Origin: Apostichopus japonicus
Lineage: Eukaryota; Echinodermata; Holothuroidea; Aspidochirotida; Stichopodidae
NCBI RefSeq assembly: GCF_037975245.1
Contig: NC_092571.1
Coordinates: forward strand, 10,299,917-10,363,916
DNA length: 64,000 bases
Direction of reading: 5' to 3'
The translations under genes and the position numbers were made by a program. Under the pieces are notes generated by a model. The model did not search any database. It was not told where the DNA came from and saw only the letters and a list, made by a program, of their open reading frames with translations. This document shows, piece after piece, positions 11,530 to 22,899 of this stretch (positions within the stretch are counted from its first letter, which is position 1; each line of letters opens with the position of its first letter).

Positions 11530-13106
11530 GACTAATCTATCTATCACTTCCATGTAGGTTACTCGTTGTCGCATGGTATATGGGTAGAGGTTCTATCTGA
11601 CATTTAAACCTGCTATATCATAAATAATGCAATAAAGATCTAAAAGTGAGAAATGGCAATGTGTTGGTGACATTCATGGGTAGGCTACTTACCCTATCCT
11701 ATCCCACTCGAGTTCTTGAGTGTGTCGTGCATCTCTTTCCCTATAGAGGTGAGGGATGTTAAATGGGAAGGGATGTTAAGCCTGTGGGGGGGGGGGGTAT
11801 CTAATTGTGAGGCGTTCGAACGATACTTTTAATTGATCCGCCTTTTGTATAACATAAGCCTACATGATGTGCATAGCTCATTCTCTTTTAGATGAGGGTT
11901 CTATTAATACGCATAAACTAGGCCGAATATAGACGCCATCCTGTATCCGCCTTGACGGGGTTCCGTAATCAGATAATCAGCCCAGTTGCAATTATTGCGA
12001 TTATTTATGTAAACATATTTATGTAACATTCAGACGTGAAACAGAGTTACTTGTTTTTGTATACACCCCATGACTGTCCTACATTCGATCCTGGAAGCTA
12101 CAAGGTATGGACTAATTGCCTGGCATGTTCAATTTGTCGTAACATTAGTTAGCACACCATGCTATAGTTGTAAGCGGCAAGGACTAAAATGGTGTCTTGG
12201 AATTGAAGATATCGGATACCGGTGTCGTCGGTTTGATGAACTCCTGGCGTCTGTAGAGAACGCGCCTACATGTTCACAACTGCAGTAACCAGCTCCATAC
12301 ATTGACAACCTCCTTGTTGTTTCGACAGCTAACTCACAAGACGCGGTTCACTTGATCTCGTTTTAGTTCAGCGGTAATATAGTTGAATTTAGCCGACGTT
12401 TGCGTGTTCTATCACGTCATCGCTCCCGGAACGGTCCTCGTCAGTTCTACAAGAAGCTGTTAGTCTGCCTTGATTTCTGTATAAAGAGACGTCTTGTTTG
12501 TTGATATGATGTAAGCAGAATGAAAAATGAGATAAACATACAATTTTCAGCTAAAATGCCCCGAATATGAAAATAAAGAAACATGGACTGACATAAACCA
12601 TGCGGCAACGTTAGTAATTAAACAACATGTACTACAGGAGGCAGATTTTAATTACGAAACAGCGGACGCGGATCACATAGAAAATAATGCATCTAGACCA
12701 TACACTTTAAAGGAGAGATAACGTTATAAACGACAAGAGTACACGGGAAATTAGCCGCCATTGGCTTGACGCATAAGCGACGCCCCAACAAGCTAGGTCT
12801 ATAAAACCAAAGTGACGTCACATATCTGAAGAGGGCAATAGATAAAACAAAGTGAAAACATACCACCATACTATCTTTCTGACAGCCTTGCTCCCTCTGT
12901 ATAAGTTAATGCCGGTACCTTCACAGTAAAACCAGTAACAAACAGCGCTGCCATGTTCCCTGCTCTCCACCAGCTAAAGGGTCAGCCCTTCCCTTCAGTT
13001 GAAGGGAAGCCCTCCGTAAGCCCTCCATAAGCCCTCCCCACCTACCTTTCCGGCAAAGTTCCCAGGCTAATCACCCCCATCCCTCTAAGCTAACCACGCC
13101 CACGTC
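11530..13106. other. no gene recognised; poly-G run and a perfect hairpin
   Basis: A 12-G run lies at 11786-11797. At 12988-13009 there is a perfect hairpin with 10-bp arms CTTCCCTTCA/TGAAGGGAAG and a 2-nt centre. It is followed by three short AAGCCCTCC repeats to about 13040. The open frame at 12070-12288 (plus, 72 codons) has no recognisable domain. Confidence 0.4.
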
Positions 13107-13950
13107 ATGATAAGTCGTTTCAACATTTAATCAAGAATTTTTGATATCTCGAATCAATTTCAGATATTCAAAGTATAATATTTTTTAAATTAAATTTCAG
13201 ATATCTCAAATTGAAATTTAGATACCTGAACTTTTAATTCAGATATCCTAAATTTAACTTTACATATATCTGAAATTCTTATTCGATTATCTGAAATTCT
13301 AATGCGAGATAACTGAAATGAAAGTTTAGAGATCTGAGTTTTAACGAAGATATCTGATATTCTAGTCCAGCAATCGGAAACTTAAATTTTAGAAATCTGA
13401 AATTAATTCAAGTTGTGCAGTTTATAGCTTTTAAATTTAATATTGTTGTTTTCATCGCATATCGCTATAGCTTTGTAGTTGCCAACACGGCAACCTCGTG
13501 GAGGATTGAAGTTCGAGGAAAAAATCGAGATATCTAAATATCCGAACAAGAATTTCGAGATATCGTAAACTCAATTTCAGATATCCCGAATTCAATTTCA
13601 GATATCTGAATTACAATTTCAGATATCTTAAATTCAATTTTATTACCCCGAATTCAATTCAGATATCTGTATCCGAGCTTCAAATACATGTAATTAAATT
13701 TTAAATATCCCGAATTCAATTTCAGGTAACCGAATTAGAATTTCAGATATCTTTAATATCCCGAATTCAATGTCAGATATCTGCATTAGAGTTGCAAATA
13801 ACTTGCATTCAATTTCAGATATCTTTAATTCAATATCAGATATCTTGAATTCAATATCAGATATTTCATTTAGAACTTCAGATATCTAAAAATAACCCAC
13901 AATTTTCAAATATCTGAAATTCCCGATTAAATGTTCAAACGGCTTTACAT
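13107..13950. mobile_element. foldback element filled with GATATC-centred palindromes
   Basis: The left end ATGATAAGTCGTTTCAAC and the reverse complement of the right end ATGTAAAGCCGTTTGAAC match over about 30 bp, continuing into ATTTAATC. Between them are dozens of degenerate units of the form AATTTCAGATATCTGAAATT, with a short unique centre near 13440-13520. No target duplication is clear. It has the same construction as the elements at 4283 and 38571, with a different unit sequence. Confidence 0.75.
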
Positions 13951-16326
13951 ATAGGTTCTCTCTCGGTTAACCATTAGACTTTGGTTCTGATATACTAGGT
14001 CTACCACTAATTTTACCCGTTTTGGAAAGAAGACATATAGCCTTCGTGTTAATATTAAGAAGGGAGGGGTAAGGTGGGGGGGGGGGGGTTATATGATTCT
14101 TCCATCTCTTTAATTTTGCTGACCCAACTAGTTCTTTCAATTTCTTTCAAACAATAGAGTACCCATGAATGTTATCCAGCACCCGTTGTCTTTAATAATT
14201 TGTGCTGCATTGCCTATACACGTTATTTGATGTCTTAAAACAAGTTTTCGTATTATGTTCGTCAGAGGAGCTGTCCCCATGAATAGTGTGCTAGACTATT
14301 TGGTTCAGTCACTTTTATTGGTGAGCCTATAATATTTAAAGGGTCATAGGAAAATACAACATGTGGATATCAGTTGCGTCTAACGATCTTACAACTTACA
14401 TATTACTTTCATGCATTTGTTCTATAATAGTTTTGTTTTGTTCATTCAGCCTTGATATGATCCATTCACTACTTTCCTCACATACCCTACACAAAGTATG
14501 TAAATAAACCTACAGGAGAAATGTTGAACTCATGAATGTGACACCTTGCGGAAGAGTAAATCTGTTCTGCGTAAATGAGATAAAGCACGCACTGTTTGAG
14601 GGGGCAGGGGGGGGGGGTTAAATAATGATACGGGGGTCATTCAATGATGTTTAAATAGTCTATGAGTCTATAAGGGACGCCATTTGTTGCCTGTATACCA
14701 AGATAGATGAATTTCACAGAGCTGTGTGTAGATGATGGTTTGCGTGACATTTTTTCCACCCACATACTACGATCTACTTTTGTCAACTCCTCCTCCAACT
14801 ACTACAAACATTGTCGCATCAAGGAAATCGTTGTCATGTTTTCTTAGGGGATATTAACAGAGCCTGTTTGTGAAGGGTTTCATTGATGAGTCTCGCCGCT
14901 GACATATTCAAAGGCCTAACGATTCAGGGAAAGTTAGCTTAAACAGTTAAACATCGAGGCTTTGGTGATTGTTTACGGTAAGTTGATAAAATCAAATTGT
15001 AGGCAGGGGAAAAGTTTAGGATAAGGTCAACGGATGGTTTCCAACGGCAATGGTTTGTGGATATACCAAACAATGTTTGAAGTGAATAGACAGACTCAAA
15101 ACCTATTCAACTCTTTAGACAAGATACATGATTGTTCGGTATTCTCAAGGGGAATATAATCGAAGCAGAGTTCACAATTATAAGTATTGATCAGGGAAAG
15201 AATAGCAGCATTTTTATATAACCTGTAAGAGGCCGAGAATCCTAACCAGCAAGATGAGCTATCGCGCTGAATGTTTATAATTTAGTATCAAAATTTTGAC
15301 CATTTCACCCTATATGTGCTCATAATCACGTGACTTTGAACTCCCCATACGACCGAACAGGTTGTGTGGGATATAGTGCTAAACGACTCATCCTAGAAAT
15401 ACCTTCTCGTATTAAGGCCAAGAACCCCTGCAAATGTTTGCTTTAAATATTTCTATGTACACAATAAACTGTGGTAAGGTATGAACACACACGGCTGGAT
15501 GAGTCACGTTATAAGCCTAAAGAAGTATAATATTTCTATGCCACATCAATTAAACAGTCCATGAAAAGAACCAGTTCCTGTTTTGTCTCAAATTTATGTT
15601 TCTCTTCAAACACATTGGCCCCCCGAAGAGAGGAAATTATGAGAGTTCCGAGAAGGTTTCATTTCATCACGTTCATGATTTCAAAATATTGATAGTAATG
15701 GAGGGCCTATAGCTAGGTAATTGCTTGATAATGAGTAACAGTACACATGCCTGTATCAAGAGCATAATACGGCGGTCGGCAAAGTATGTGCCGCGACCCA
15801 AAAAGTGGGTCGCGGTAAATGTTCGCTGAGTTTTCAGAAGTCGAAAAATTCATCTGCAGTTTTCGAAGATTGCCGACGTCCATATAGTTCCAACTAGATT
15901 CATGCATTCTAAGCATAGATTTTGAGGGATGTGCGTGGTTCTGGTGGGTCGTGGCATCAGTTCCTGTTGACGCCGTTGTGTCGTGGGCCTGAAAGTATAT
16001 CGGTACGCTTGTATTATATACCCTGGCTCCGCAGCGACCAATGTTAAAGGCGCCAATATTGCCGTCAAATATGCTAGAATTACAACTGATGGTCACGCAT
16101 ATTTAAACTCCAACAAGCAATTTTGCATTGCGCCTATTATTCTTCGTTGATACATTTAAATGTCTCAGTGTAAACCCCGCCTCGGTGTCTGTGAATAACC
16201 TGGAGGGTCAGACTCTATAAGGAAATGTTCACACCCTTCTGGAAAGATATACATTTGAAACTTTTAACAATTTTCAGAATGCTACTACTTGGAACCAATA
16301 CTGATAACCTTTAACACACGGTGGTC
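13951..16326. other. no gene recognised; poly-G runs and a hAT-like terminal relic
   Basis: 13-G run at 14076-14088 and another G-rich run near 14602-14619. At 15772-15815, CGGTCGGCAAAGTATGTG followed by the hairpin CCGCGACCCA/TGGGTCGCGG (arms 15791-15800 and 15806-15815) looks like the end of a hAT-type MITE, but I cannot find its partner end. A possible family 3 fragment lies at about 16278-16318. The minus-strand frame at 15713-16096 (127 codons) overlaps the relic and shows no domain. Confidence 0.35.
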
Positions 16327-16460
16327 GGTTACTCGTATATGCCTAGTACGTATTGCGATCCCCTCTGTAGGTTACTCGTACAGGCCTAGTACGTATTGCG
16401 ATCCCCTATGTAGGTTACTCGTGTAGGCCTAATACGTATTGCGATCCCCTCTGTAGGTTA
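16327..16460 (+). repeat. 43-bp minisatellite, three units
   Basis: Units start at 16327, 16370 and 16413, with a partial fourth from 16456. Each has GGTTACTCGT, then a GCCTA(G/A)TACGTATTGCGATC-type core, then CCCCT(C/A)TGTA. The period is exactly 43 bp and the units are nearly identical. Confidence 0.95.
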
Positions 16461-17867
16461 CGGTGTTACTGGTGGCTATTAAGAATTCTAATAACATCCG
16501 TTTAACATAAATGTGTCCAATAATTTGTTGACTCGGCATTTCTTATGCACCCATGTGTGTTATATGTGCCGTTACTGCCGTGGTACAGGGGGTGCTTACC
16601 GGTTTTTCGATCCCATTATTGTGGGGTTTATGTGAGGTGTCTGCCGAGTATCGTCAGGGACACCATATTCACGGCTTACTATACTGCAATGTCAACTCAC
16701 ATTATCTCTTCTTGTGTGCCTCTGCCACGGTGGACTGAACACATAAAAGAACCCACAATGAGAATGAGGAAGGGAGGGTGGTAGGGGTTGGAATTGATAT
16801 TAATCAGAGTGGGAAGTATCCGGCAAACATCCTACATTTGAGGAAAACTATGCCTGTGCATTTTAAGCGTATTTGCGTTCGCGTCATTGTAACAGATGCT
16901 TGAAACAGTTGTTTGCGTTTCGTCTTCGTTGGGGCAGCGAAGTTGGTGACGTGAACTATCAATACTTCAAGATCACATCTGTCCCGAATCTTGTATGCGA
17001 GTTCTGAGGAGTATCTTATGATGTGAGCATGTCTCTTCCTCATGTTCCTCATGTGACGGAGGGTAAATTGAGGGAACATTCATTGGGGATATTTGTGAGT
17101 AGTGTATAGGTTGCATGTTCGGGACACGTCAGGGCTATGTAGAGGCCGGAAAACATCATATAAAGAGCATTGTAACGATTCCCAAGTCCCATCATATTTG
17201 TACCCTTGAATGTTACAGGAATCTTATAATTTGCATGTCAGTCACACCTCGTCGAAACATCTCGCCTTCTATGTCTATATATAGTAATATTCTTGTAGCT
17301 TATCACAAGCACAATCAGATGAATTTGGCACCTGACAACGATGCAGCCGACATCACCATGGTTACTTGTCCTCGAGAATGTACCATTTCTTATATATGCG
17401 GATATTCCTTTCCTCTAATTAGTCTTATCGTTGGATAACCGTATAAGTTAGGAGTTCCCAAGTATATTTTAGCTCATCTGGGTGTTTTCCGATTAATGCG
17501 TGCGGCATTATCTTTACATGCGTCACATGGCACTTTCCCAATGGAAACTGAGTATGGTAGGTTAATGTTTATTTATCTTGGAGATATCGTCCTTCCGATA
17601 TGACTGTGCGTAAGCCTGATTGGTATTCACTAGAAAATTCCCGCGCCATGTTTTTTCATGTGGTTACCGTTGTTAAGGAATAGAAAGAAAAGCGATAAAC
17701 AAGTGATGCAAATAACTTACAAACTACGAATCGCAACCGATGACTCGATCTAATGATCCTTCAAAATAAAAAAATGTTACTAAGAAACGAAACTCGCGCC
17801 AAGAGTTCAGCAAACTCCTGAATATTCATGTTTTCAGTAACAGAAACAGCAACCATTTCAGACGGTT
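16461..17867. other. no gene recognised
   Basis: Open frames of 60-107 codons on both strands (the longest at 17115-17438) have no recognisable domain and no clear splice context. Confidence 0.35.
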
Positions 17868-17990
17868 CTGGCGCAGTGGAATATGAATGAGCGGATATAT
17901 GTTGTAGTGGTGATTCGAAGCAATGACACCTACAGCAGATTGGAGGTCTCGGATTCGAGCCCTGACCAACTCAAATATTGTGGGTCTTTT
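17868..17990 (+). mobile_element. possible tRNA-derived SINE head
   Basis: TGGCGCAGTGG at about 17869-17879 fits a Pol III A box. GGATTCGAGCC at about 17951-17961 fits a B box. They are spaced wider than in a normal tRNA, and the sequence does not fold as a clean cloverleaf. A T-run follows at about 17985. I read this as a diverged SINE or tRNA relic. Only one copy is visible. Confidence 0.35.
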
Positions 17991-18446
17991 TTTTCAAATC
18001 CAGGAGAATCCACAGTTTTCTCATCTGGGGTGGTCTCCCAAATGGTAAAATATCCCAAAATGAGACCAAACTGTCACTTAGATAGTCATCGCCCGACGAC
18101 ACGAAGTGTAAGTTACAAGTCACATGACTGATCCCACATGAATATTTGACTGCTTAGTAAAAAAGTTGCCTTCCGGCCAACATTACTTTGAACAATCACT
18201 ATATAGAATCAAACAATGATCACATATAGAAGCCATGAAGTGAACTAGACTCGTGCATGTGACAAACTTATTCAGGGCAATAGACTAATATACGGTTGTT
18301 AAATTGTGAGCTTGCAAAAGAAGAGACACCACTACTGAACGGTCGTCGGTATATCAAGTTTTATGATCCCCAAATTTTAACATGCAGAAATATGTACTTC
18401 AGTTCTTTCCTGTAGCCTCTGACTCTTCAACTTCTTTACTTTAAAG

Positions 18447-18801
18447 CAGGGTTTCCCTAACTTTATCCCCCCCCCCCCCACGAACACCCCTGTGGATGTC
18501 AGAGTTGTCCACGAACCCCCAACTTTTCGAGACACGATCTGAGTCATTATTATACTATAATACGCATAACAGTGCTTCGTAAAAGATCAAGTTAATATGT
18601 AATATAATGTAATAAAAATAAAATAAAACAAGAGTTTGTCGCCGGTATACGACTTTTGTACATTATTAAATTATATGATATATCAGATTTTAGTTCAACA
18701 AAAAGTACTTCTAGTTTTGACTTCAGAAACGTCTCACGAACCCCATGGGATAGACTCACGCACCCCCTGGGGGTTCATACATCCCAGTTAGGGAACCACT
18801 G
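18447..18801. mobile_element. hAT-type MITE (same family as 21180-21627), opposite orientation
   Basis: The ends are CAGGGTTTCCCTAACT and AGTTAGGGAACCACTG, the pattern CAGNGGTTCCC typical of hAT non-autonomous elements. Internal blocks GTTGTCCACGAACCCCCAAC, TTTTCGAGACACGATCT and GACTTTTGTACATTA recur in reverse complement in the 21180 copy. There is a 13-C run just inside the left end. The flanks show no 8-bp duplication, so the copy is old or rearranged. Confidence 0.85.
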
Positions 18802-20371
18802 GCAGAATATTAATCTTCACATATTATAGTGCAAGAAAAAAGAAAAATGTGAGTGTTAACACGCTTCTACAGCTATTCGGATTTTCAAGTTATTCAAAAT
18901 TTAAACATTTGTCAAATCTCTGAGATGCTCCTTTAAGATTAAATTGATGGCAATGACGGCTCCTCGGTGTAGGCCTATAAATGTTAAAGTTACTCTATTG
19001 TTTCATAAATTGTGTAATATCTCAACCCCAAAAAATGTTCTGTTAACTTCATATTAGCAATACTGAGCATCAATAGGTGATATATAACGCCATTCGTCCT
19101 TGACAAGTTTGCCCTACATTGTAAACATATGATTTGAGGTCATAATAATCGTAGCCTTTGTTTTCTATTAATCTTGTCCTGTTGAAGTTAAGTTGAGCAT
19201 GACGGTGACCATTTTTGGACTTTCCAAATTCTATTTGTTAACTTCTAAAAAGTTAGATTTGCAACCACCGAAAACCGGATTCATTGTGTGTGGGTGTTTA
19301 AAGGTAATAAGGTTCTAATTGTAAGTGAATGTGTGTAACGAATGTAGTACGGTATGAGACGCACGTTGGTTGTTAGAAATACTCGGGCAATGTTTAAATA
19401 CCAAACACCTCTATGCCGTGCTATGTATGACTAAACCTGTATATGAGCGTAGAAATTGGTGTCCGGTATAGGAAATGTTTTCACTTGCTTTGGACAAGAA
19501 AGTGAGATGTATTTCAGTATATTTGAAGATAATATAATTGTTGCCTGCCATAGATTACTTATGGTGGTATAAATAAATCATAAATAAACATAATAAACTG
19601 TACCAATAGAAGATTTTGTCATATTTCGCATGTTAAGCTAGATTATTTTCTTTACCATGATTCAAGTTGATTATAACTGGGCTAATTCACCGATAAGCCA
19701 CTATGTACTGACACACGATGTAACACATAATGAGGACCATTCGATAGCATTGAAAACAAACGATTCAACACTGCACTTCCCAGTTAGATTCATTAACTGT
19801 TTGGCACTTTTGTGATCAATAGAAAGCAAAAACAAAAACAATCTTCTTTCCGCTCTTCTCGATAAAAATCGGACGGGAAGGTATTCTGATGCAAATCCGC
19901 AGTTTGTTTTCACAGCAACAGTGAATATTTCGGTTCCGAACCTCACTCGTAGTTGTAATTGGTTAGAGCTGTATATTTTAGGACTGACGTCATAATTGGA
20001 GGAAACTGACCATGTTAATGTCTTCCTGGAGCAATGACAGTGGTTAGATTTGACCGAACACTCGAACCAAAAGAAAGAAAGAGTAAAAGGTGGAGAGAGA
20101 GGGGGGAAACAAGTTATATAAGTCAACGCTTAAAGCTGCTGAAGTGTACTTGGAAGGTAAATGGCGGCATCGGAATAGACAGAAGGTCGGGTATACACCT
20201 GAAAATACAGATTGTTTCAGCCGTCAATTATATCGGAAAGAGTAGGTTCGGCATTGAATTACAAAGGTTTCTAGCGTGAAACTATATAATATGACATAAA
20301 TCTGTAGTTAACTCGGTCAACAATGCACTTCTTGTACGAGTAAACAGTGCTGTACGTGGCTAAGTTAGATT
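18802..20371. other. no gene recognised
   Basis: The open frame at 19701-20126 (minus, 141 codons) starts with hydrophobic and aromatic residues but matches no domain I know and has no splice context. I treat it as chance. Confidence 0.35.
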
Positions 20372-20560
20372 GAGGGATATCCAGTTAGATGTGAGCAATA
20401 TTATACCATGGAGCTATAACTGTTTATAGCTCCATGATTATACCACCTGGTCGGAATCATTCGGCAGAGGAATATCTAGTTAGGTGTGAGCTATATTACT
20501 CCACCTATGGTTTCAATGATTGGGATGAGGGATATCCAGTTAGGTGTGATTTATAATTAT
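20372..20560 (+). repeat. ~60-bp tandem repeat, about 2.6 units
   Basis: Units start at 20372, 20467 and 20527 with GAGG(G/A)ATATC(C/T)AGTTAG(A/G)TGTGA. Unit 2 is 60 bp. Unit 1 is 95 bp because of a 37-bp insertion (30-bp hairpin plus a 7-bp duplication); without it the unit would be 58 bp. Confidence 0.85.
20407..20436. mobile_element. 30-bp hairpin micro-insertion
   Basis: 13-bp perfect arms CATGGAGCTATAA and TTATAGCTCCATG surround the centre CTGT. The flanks are identical 7-mers ATTATAC at 20400-20406 and 20437-20443. The neighbouring repeat unit at 20467-20526 runs without interruption across the corresponding place, giving an empty site. The ends CATG...CATG resemble the ends of the hAT-type elements at 38533 and 43069 (CATGGGCGCAG). 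Confidence 0.75.
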
Positions 20561-20981
20561 TACAGCTTGTGGTGTTTGTTCGTCACTTCACCGAACCCTA
20601 GTATACTCGCCCATGTACATAAAATGAACTGGTATATTATATTGCGGAATCCCCCGCCGCAGAGTGGAATCGTCGCAGATCCACAGTTGTATTTGTAATT
20701 TTTGGTCATTTTAACTTGATTAACTATTCACAAATGGAAAACCTCTTGCTGCGGAGTGCATCCAACCCCCCCCCCATCCCGCACATGCATGCAAACCCCT
20801 CCCCCACCCAATATCACTGCCCTGTATGAACAATTTTGTGCTGCGTTGTTACGTCACTTGAACCAGTCTTAAACTTTCATGTTTCATTTCAGCCTTTATT
20901 CCCAACCTTTTGGCAGGCTCAAATTTGATGTCGAGAAAGAGCTTTAACCGAAGAAGGAGCAAGTCTCTGTGATATTGAACT
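20561..20981. other. no gene recognised; C-rich tract
   Basis: A C-rich stretch lies at about 20763-20810. Nothing else is recognisable. Confidence 0.4.
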
Positions 20982-21151
20982 TGTATGTATGTATTTTAGA
21001 TCTCGCGAAGAAGCCTCATTGGCTTATCAAAGCCGCAAGCTGACCGAAGTCAGTCTCTTACATTCATATTCAACGTCCATGATTATGAATTGTTAGTTGT
21101 CAACAACTCTGTAACTGGACGACGTACATTAATCTTGGAGTGACTCGAACT
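20982..21151 (-). repeat. dispersed repeat family 2, copy 1 (SINE-like)
   Basis: This is a reverse-complement match to 29172-29373. Shared landmarks are CGCGAAGAAGCCTCATTGGC, TTATCAAA, TGAC(C)GAAGTCAGTCTCTTA, CAACTCTGTAACTGGACGAC and CTTGGAGTGACTCGAACT. One end carries TGTATGTATGTATTTTA, like a simple-sequence tail. The other carries a B-box-like AGTTCGAGTCAC in the opposite orientation, so I read it as a 5'-truncated tRNA-type SINE on the minus strand. Confidence 0.75.
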
Positions 21152-21179
21152 AACTTGTGTTAGTCTTTACAATTTAGAC

Positions 21180-21627
21180 CAGGGGTTCCCTAACTGGGGC
21201 GCATGAACCCCCAGGGGGCGCGTGGGTCCATCCCAGGGGGTTCGTGAGACGTTTCTGCAATGCAAAACTAGAGTACTTTTTGTTGAATTAAAATCTGATA
21301 TCATATAAATTAGTAATGTACAAAAGTCGTACCTATCGACAAACTCTTTTCGCGTTCCATACGCATATGTTGCCATAGTAGTACCGTACCGTGTATGTGA
21401 TAAATAACTGAATTATGAAACAGACAGTTACCAAATAAGTATGTGTTCATCTCTTGTTTTTATTTTTCATTTCAATATTACTCACATGAACTTGATCTTT
21501 TACGATGCACTGTTATGCGTATTATAGTATAATAATAACTTAGATCGTGTCTCGAAAAGTTGGGGGTTCGTGGACAACTCTGACATCCACAGGGGGTCCG
21601 TGGGGGGATAAAGTTAGAGCAACCCTG
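21180..21627. mobile_element. hAT-type MITE with perfect 8-bp TSD
   Basis: Begins CAGGGGTTCCCTAACT and ends AAGTTAGAGCAACCCTG. The flanks ATTTAGAC at 21172-21179 and 21628-21635 are identical. The interior is the reverse complement of the 18447 copy, with about 90 bp extra. It has no transposase. The 8-bp duplication and the CAGNGGTTCCC end place it in the hAT superfamily. Confidence 0.93.
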
Positions 21628-21635
21628 ATTTAGAC

Positions 21636-22784
21636 TATTTTACTTGGTATGGGTGTCGTATGGCATCCTTTACGACAGTACAGTCTCGTCATCATGTGGC
21701 CCCACTGTCAGCTGCCAACCCTCCTCTGACTGGCGTGGGAGGAACCGAAGCTATGTCATTCCTGCGATGCGATGTTAATGCAAAAACAGTGAGTAAGTGT
21801 GAGATCAGCTCAGTTATGATAGTGCGCTGAACTTGCTTCTCTCGTGTCAATCATGAACTGAATACGGCGGTAGCACGCAACTATAAAATCGTCATTGCGC
21901 TGGCCGTCACCATCAATAAGGACCCCGAGGGTGACGTCGAGGACCGTCCGTTTATTTCGTCGAGGTCCATTCTTGGTATCTTGACGGGTAAGTTGTATTT
22001 GTATTGCCCCATGAACATGACACAAAGCTCAAGTTTCCTCGAAAAATGTCTAAACGTAATGAAAAACAAACAAAAGTACTGAAATAGGTGACAAAGGGGT
22101 ATAAGATATTCGAAGTTTATCCATCGGTTTTTACAAGGAGGTTCTGTTTTTACCTCCATGGTTTTTAGTATGTTCATAGGTCAGGTTTGACTAATAACGA
22201 TTTCTGTTTAAACTTTCCTGCAAGAAAGTTTGTTTCGGATTTTTGCACACCGTCGAAAACCCAGTGCAGCACTGCATGCCGGTATAAGTGTTCGATATGC
22301 CAAAAACAAAGTGCATTTTGTTGTTTTAAATATAAATTTAAGAACACGAAATAAAAAAAAATAACTTGACGATAAAAACAAAAGCACATGTCTAACGAAA
22401 GTTATTACGATGTTTACAATAATACTGCGTCAAGAAAAACGCGTGAGAAGCCATGATGAAGCATTTTTTTTTGCAATGATGTAATCACATACAATGTCGT
22501 GCTATATGTTGATATTGCAACCGTGTATTACTTTCATTTCTTGTACTGTTTGTAAAAGGAACTGAACGAATAAAATGAAAAGAAGGAAATTCTCACGACA
22601 GCATTTATGTGGTTTCCTATAACGTTACACTCGTGTATTGTTGCATTTACTGTATTCTTAGTCATTTCTATGGCCCATAAATATGCTAGAAAGTCACAGT
22701 AATGGTCACCCATGTTTAAACTGCAAAGTACATGTTATTACCAGCCTCGCATTACTTAACATGTTTTCGTCTCTGACACATTTC
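21636..22784. other. no gene recognised; family 3 fragment
   Basis: A reverse-oriented family 3 fragment lies at about 22668-22720 (on the minus strand GGGTGACCATT...GACTTTCTAGCATATTTA). Overlapping minus-strand frames at 21810-22389 have no recognisable domain. Confidence 0.4.
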
Positions 22785-22854
22785 CAGGCCCGTAGCCAGG
22801 GAGTTCAGCCTGGGGGGGCTGGGAGTTGTCCAAGGGGGGCAAACAATCGGTACA

Positions 22855-22899
22855 CTATCTAAGCGGAGCGCCACCATCGGTTGGCGCGGAGCGTACCAG
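22855..22899 (+). repeat. shared subterminal GC-rich module of hAT elements
   Basis: The sequence starts CTATCTAAGCGGAGCGCCAC and ends TTGGCGCGGAGCGTACCAG. The inner GCGCCA...TTGGCGC can pair. Diverged copies lie at 37551-37592 (minus), 42357-42400, 42517-42559 and 43123-43160, each followed by a further ~65 bp of similar sequence around CCCAGATCACNGGAAAT. This could be a transposase-binding subterminal repeat. Confidence 0.8.

Noticed and set aside
12988-13009. Hairpin micro-insertion (CTTCCCTTCA/TGAAGGGAAG)
   Set aside because: The hairpin is perfect but no 7-8 bp flanking duplication or empty site is visible, so mobility is unsupported.
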